Below, one piece after another: positions 4,425 to 7,501 of a stretch of DNA of 7,501 nt (its first letter is position 1; each line of letters opens with the position of its first letter). A program made the position numbers and the translations under genes. A model generated the notes under the pieces. It was given only the letters and a program-made list of their open reading frames with translations. It was not told the origin of the DNA and did no database searches. This DNA comes from Bacteroidota bacterium (GTDB taxonomy: Bacteria; Zhuqueibacterota; Zhuqueibacteria; Zhuqueibacterales; Geothermadaptataceae), in the NCBI GenBank assembly GCA_011375275.1, contig DRLW01000630.1, positions 1-7,501 on the forward strand, given 5' to 3'.

Positions 4425-7292
4425 ATGATAACCCTCGACCGGAAAGAAAAGTTTGCTGACCGCCATATCGGGCCGGACAGCAGCGAAATCTCTGACATGC
4501 TGCGCACCCTTGGCTTCGATGATATGGACAGTTTTATCGATGCTGTTGTCCCTGAGTCTATCCGTTCGCAGCATAAGCTTACACTGGACCCGGCGCTGGA
4601 TGAAGCCGAAGCTCTCGATGCTATCCGCGCCATTGTTTCAGAAAACAAAATCTATCGTTCGCTGATCGGCATGGGCTACTCTGATACCGTCACACCGGCG
4701 CCGATCTTGCGCAACATTCTCGAGAATCCCGGCTGGTACACGCAGTACACACCGTATCAGGCAGAGATTTCCCAGGGACGGCTCGAAGCCCTGCTCAACT
4801 TCCAGACGATGATCATCGATCTCACCGGTCTGGAGGTTGCCAACGCCTCGCTTCTGGACGAGGGCACGGCTGCGGCAGAGGCCATGGCGATGTTTTTCAA
4901 TATCAAAAAGCATCCCAAAAACGCGGTGTTTCTGGTATCGGATGCCTGCCATCCGCAGACCCTCGCAGTGGTGCAGACGCGTGCAGAGCCTTTGGGCATC
5001 GAAGTGCGTGTGGCGTCACACAGCGAATTTACTTTTGATGAAAACACCATCGGCGCGCTGTTGCAGTATCCGACCACGGACGGGGCTGTGGAGGATTACA
5101 CCGGCGTGTGCGAGCAGGCTCATGCGGCCGGAGCATACGTGGCGGTGGCTGCTGATTTGCTCAGTCTGGCGCTGTTGACGCCACCCGGTGAGTTCGGGGC
5201 AGACGTGGCCGTCGGTAACAGCCAGCGTTTTGGGGTTCCCCTGGGTTTTGGCGGCCCGCATGCAGCCTATTTTGCCACCCACGAGCAGTTCAAACGCCTG
5301 ATTCCGGGACGGATTATCGGAGTCTCCAGGGACTCACGCGGCAAGCCGGCGTTGCGCATGGCGCTGCAGACGCGTGAGCAGCACATCCGGCGCGAAAAAG
5401 CGACTTCCAATATCTGTACAGCGCAGGTTCTGCTGGCGATCATGGCCGGCATGTATGCGGTCTGGCATGGCCCCGACGGTATCCGCGCTATCGCCACGCG
5501 CGTGCACAATCTCACCAAAGTGCTGGCTGCGGGACTGAAAAAGCTCGGCTTTGAGCTGGTGCATGATGACTTCTTCGATACGTTGCGCGTCCGCACGGGC
5601 GAGTACTCGGCCCGCGACCTGCTGGTGGCTGCCGAAGCACAGCAGATCAACCTGCGCCGCTATGAGGATGGCAGCGTCGGCATTGCCCTCGATGAGCTCA
5701 GTACTGCCGAGGAAGTGACCCTGCTGCTGGAAATCTTTGCCATGGATCGCGAGCTCACCTTTACGGTTGCAGACCTGGCCGCCGGCCTGCAGGAAGGCTA
5801 TCAGGGCCGGATGAAGCGCAGTTCGGAGTACCTCACGCATCCGGTTTTTAACAGCCATCATTCGGAAACCAATATGCTGCGCTACATGCGCAGTCTGGAA
5901 GAGCGTGATCTCTCCCTGGCTTTCAGTATGATTCCATTGGGCTCCTGCACCATGAAGCTGAACGCCACGACAGAGATGATTCCTCTGAGCTGGCCGGAGC
6001 TGGCAAAAATTCATCCTTTTGCTCCGGAGAACCAGAGCCGGGGCTACCGTGCGCTGTTTGCCGGCCTGGAAAAGTGGCTGGCGGAGATCACCGGATTCGA
6101 TGCGATTTCCCTGCAGCCGAACGCTGGTGCACAGGGTGAGTACACCGGACTGCTCACGATCCGGGCATATCACCGCGATCGCGGCGATGCGCATCGCAAT
6201 GTGTGCCTGATCCCTTCTTCTGCGCATGGAACCAATCCGGCCAGTGCGGTTATGGCCGGCATGAAGGTGGTGATCGTCAAATGCGATGAGCGGGGGAATA
6301 TCGATGTCGAGGATGTGCGCAGCAAGGCGCAGGAGCACAGCGAGAACCTCGCTGCGTTTATGGTGACATATCCCTCGACCCATGGCGTGTTCGAGGCGGC
6401 GATCCGCGAGATTTGCGATATCATCCATGAGCATGGCGGCCAGGTGTATATGGATGGTGCCAATCTCAACGCGCAGGTTGGGCTGTGCCGGCCGGCGGAG
6501 CTCGGAGCCGATGTGCTGCACATGAACCTGCACAAGACGTTCGCGATTCCGCACGGCGGCGGCGGTCCGGGCATGGGGCCGATCGGTGTCAAAGCGCATC
6601 TCGCGGATTTTTTGCCGGGCCATCCTGTCGTTCGTGTCGGAGGCGAAAAGGCGATCGGGCCGGTTTCGGCGGCGCCGTGGGGCAGCGCCAGTATTCTGGT
6701 GATTTCCTGGCTGTACATCGCCATGATGGGAGCAAAAGGCCTGACCCGGGCGACGCAGGTGGCCATCCTCAACGCCAACTACATGGCCAAAAGGCTGAAG
6801 GAGCATTTCCCCGTGCTGTACACCGGCACCCGTGGCTGGGTCGCTCACGAGTTCATCCTCGATCTGCGCCAATTCAAAGCCAGCGCCGGCATCGAGGCGG
6901 AAGACCTGGCCAAGCGGTTGATGGATTACGGCTTTCACGCCCCGACGATGTCTTTCCCGGTGCCGGGCACGTTCATGGTGGAGCCCACCGAGAGCGAGTC
7001 CAAGGCTGAGCTCGACCGGTTCTGCGAAGCGATGATCGCCATGCTGGGGGAAATCCGCGATATCGAGGAAGGAAAAGCTGACCGGCAGGATAATGTGCTG
7101 AAAAATGCGCCGCATACTGCGGATATGGTGATCAGCGATGACTGGGGGCACGCCTACTCACGCGAGAAAGCCGCCTTCCCGGCAGAGTGGACCCGCGAGC
7201 GTAAATTTTGGACTGCGGTAGCGCGCATCGATAATGCCTGGGGCGACCGCCATCTGGTCTGTGCCTGCCCGCCGATCGAAGACTATGAGTAG
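4425..7292 (+). CDS. gcvP: Glycine dehydrogenase (decarboxylating), P protein
   Basis: The PLP enzyme (EC 1.4.4.2) of the glycine cleavage system: it decarboxylates glycine and passes the aminomethyl group to the lipoyl arm of GcvH, feeding one-carbon metabolism in the cytoplasm. At 955 residues it is the long, single-chain form with fused N- and C-terminal halves. Marks in order are RHIGP (13-17), ENPGWYTQYTPYQAEISQGR (100-119), ASLLDE (141-146), PLGSCTMKLN (504-513), SSAHGTNPA (598-606), DGANLNAQVG (677-686) and NLHKTFAIPHGGGGPGMGP, whose Lys704 is the expected PLP Schiff-base lysine, and a typical C-terminus CPPIEDYE. No catalytic residue seems lost. The start is supported by AGGA at 4415-4418. 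Neither gcvT nor gcvH adjoins it: a CAP gene and repeats lie upstream and a terminator directly downstream, so it appears monocistronic. Confidence 0.98.
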   Translation: MITLDRKEKFADRHIGPDSSEISDMLRTLGFDDMDSFIDAVVPESIRSQHKLTLDPALDEAEALDAIRAIVSENKIYRSLIGMGYSDTVTPAPILRNILENPGWYTQYTPYQAEISQGRLEALLNFQTMIIDLTGLEVANASLLDEGTAAAEAMAMFFNIKKHPKNAVFLVSDACHPQTLAVVQTRAEPLGIEVRVASHSEFTFDENTIGALLQYPTTDGAVEDYTGVCEQAHAAGAYVAVAADLLSLALLTPPGEFGADVAVGNSQRFGVPLGFGGPHAAYFATHEQFKRLIPGRIIGVSRDSRGKPALRMALQTREQHIRREKATSNICTAQVLLAIMAGMYAVWHGPDGIRAIATRVHNLTKVLAAGLKKLGFELVHDDFFDTLRVRTGEYSARDLLVAAEAQQINLRRYEDGSVGIALDELSTAEEVTLLLEIFAMDRELTFTVADLAAGLQEGYQGRMKRSSEYLTHPVFNSHHSETNMLRYMRSLEERDLSLAFSMIPLGSCTMKLNATTEMIPLSWPELAKIHPFAPENQSRGYRALFAGLEKWLAEITGFDAISLQPNAGAQGEYTGLLTIRAYHRDRGDAHRNVCLIPSSAHGTNPASAVMAGMKVVIVKCDERGNIDVEDVRSKAQEHSENLAAFMVTYPSTHGVFEAAIREICDIIHEHGGQVYMDGANLNAQVGLCRPAELGADVLHMNLHKTFAIPHGGGGPGMGPIGVKAHLADFLPGHPVVRVGGEKAIGPVSAAPWGSASILVISWLYIAMMGAKGLTRATQVAILNANYMAKRLKEHFPVLYTGTRGWVAHEFILDLRQFKASAGIEAEDLAKRLMDYGFHAPTMSFPVPGTFMVEPTESESKAELDRFCEAMIAMLGEIRDIEEGKADRQDNVLKNAPHTADMVISDDWGHAYSREKAAFPAEWTRERKFWTAVARIDNAWGDRHLVCACPPIEDYE

Positions 7293-7336
7293 TCCGCGCA
7301 GCGCCTGCAGGCTGGCCACAACCTGACTGAAGACAT

Positions 7337-7371
7337 ATCCCCGGCATGTGCAACGTGCCGGGGATTTTTTT
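7337..7371 (+). terminator. Rho-independent terminator of gcvP
   Basis: ATCCCCGGCA (7337-7346) pairs perfectly with TGCCGGGGAT (7356-7365). The stem can extend inward by a T-G and a G-C pair to leave a 5-nt loop. It is followed by seven T residues (7365-7371). The stem lies 44 bp after the gcvP stop. Confidence 0.93.
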
Positions 7372-7385
7372 GTGATTTTTGTACC

Positions 7386-7401
7386 GCGACATTCATGTCG
7401 C
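7386..7401. repeat. REP-like dyad GCGACATTCATGTCGC
   Basis: A perfect 7-bp inverted repeat with a 2-base centre, just after the gcvP terminator. With the GGTTCAA repeats that follow it looks like part of a composite intergenic repeat. Confidence 0.6.
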
Positions 7402-7407
7402 ATCGTC

Positions 7408-7454
7408 GGGGTTCAATATTTCGTCGCGGTTCAAAATTGTAGGGGTTCAAAATT
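7408..7454. repeat. Three 13-nt direct repeats, GGGGTTCAAAATT type
   Basis: Copies at 7408-7420 (GGGGTTCAATATT), 7426-7438 (GCGGTTCAAAATT) and 7442-7454 (GGGGTTCAAAATT), each with one difference or none from the consensus, at steps of 18 and 16 bp. The third is the left half of the palindrome at 7437-7468. Confidence 0.8.
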
Positions 7455-7468
7455 TTGAACCCCTACAA
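7437..7468. repeat. Perfect 32-bp palindrome
   Basis: TTGTAGGGGTTCAAAA (7437-7452) is followed without spacer by its exact reverse complement TTTTGAACCCCTACAA (7453-7468). It is gene-free, lies beyond the gcvP terminator, and could form a cruciform or RNA hairpin. If a convergent gene lies beyond the window it might also serve as a terminator for it. A dispersed REP-like repeat is the likeliest identity. Confidence 0.85.
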
Positions 7469-7501
7469 CGACAACGCCGGCAACAAAATAAATACCAAAA
7501 A

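Noticed and set aside
5334..7151. 605-residue open frame on the minus strand opposite gcvP
   Set aside because: It lies entirely within the clear gcvP coding region and its translation is rich in Arg/His/Gln with no recognisable domain, as expected of an antisense shadow in GC-rich DNA.
7408..7468. Three GGTTCAAAATT repeats as a possible small CRISPR array
   Set aside because: Repeats are only 13 nt and the gaps 3-5 nt, with no spacers, leader or cas gene. A palindromic repeat cluster fits better.

Overview
The window reads as chromosome of a Gram-negative proteobacterium, most likely gammaproteobacterial. It is moderately GC-rich, with strong Shine-Dalgarno sites, Rho-independent terminators, REP/MITE-like intergenic repeats, a full-length single-chain glycine decarboxylase and a dTDP-sugar nucleotidyltransferase. 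The genus cannot be named from sequence alone. All recognised genes lie on the + strand.

Layout: (1) 1-318 is the C-terminal end of a GHMP-family sugar kinase. (2) 319-664 is a gene-free, partly AT-rich region with a well-formed sigma-54 promoter candidate (526-541) and several dyads. (3) 665-988 and 1080-1901 encode a small three-helix membrane protein and a LysM protein with a C-terminal membrane anchor. They look like one transcription unit from the sigma-54 site to a strong terminator at 1964-2001. (4) 2082-2948 is rfbA/rmlA, glucose-1-phosphate thymidylyltransferase, with its own candidate promoter. (5) 2949-3391 is gene-free and holds repeats. (6) 3392-3925 is a secreted CAP/SCP-domain protein. 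(7) 3926-4424 is gene-free and repeat-rich: a good sigma-70-like promoter, a 62-bp element with perfect 13-bp inverted ends, and a 204-bp MITE-like element with 25-bp inverted ends. (8) 4425-7292 is gcvP, complete and apparently without gcvT/gcvH beside it, followed by a strong terminator. (9) 7373-7501 holds palindromic repeats, including a perfect 32-bp palindrome.

Functionally, the sugar kinase and RmlA point to nucleotide-sugar supply for surface polysaccharide. The two-gene unit between them encodes envelope proteins and may serve the cell surface too (inference). gcvP is one-carbon/glycine metabolism and appears unrelated. The least explained parts are the repeat families on both sides of the CAP gene and the sigma-54-linked membrane/LysM pair. 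I saw no clear defence system, CRISPR array, tRNA, rRNA or transposase gene.
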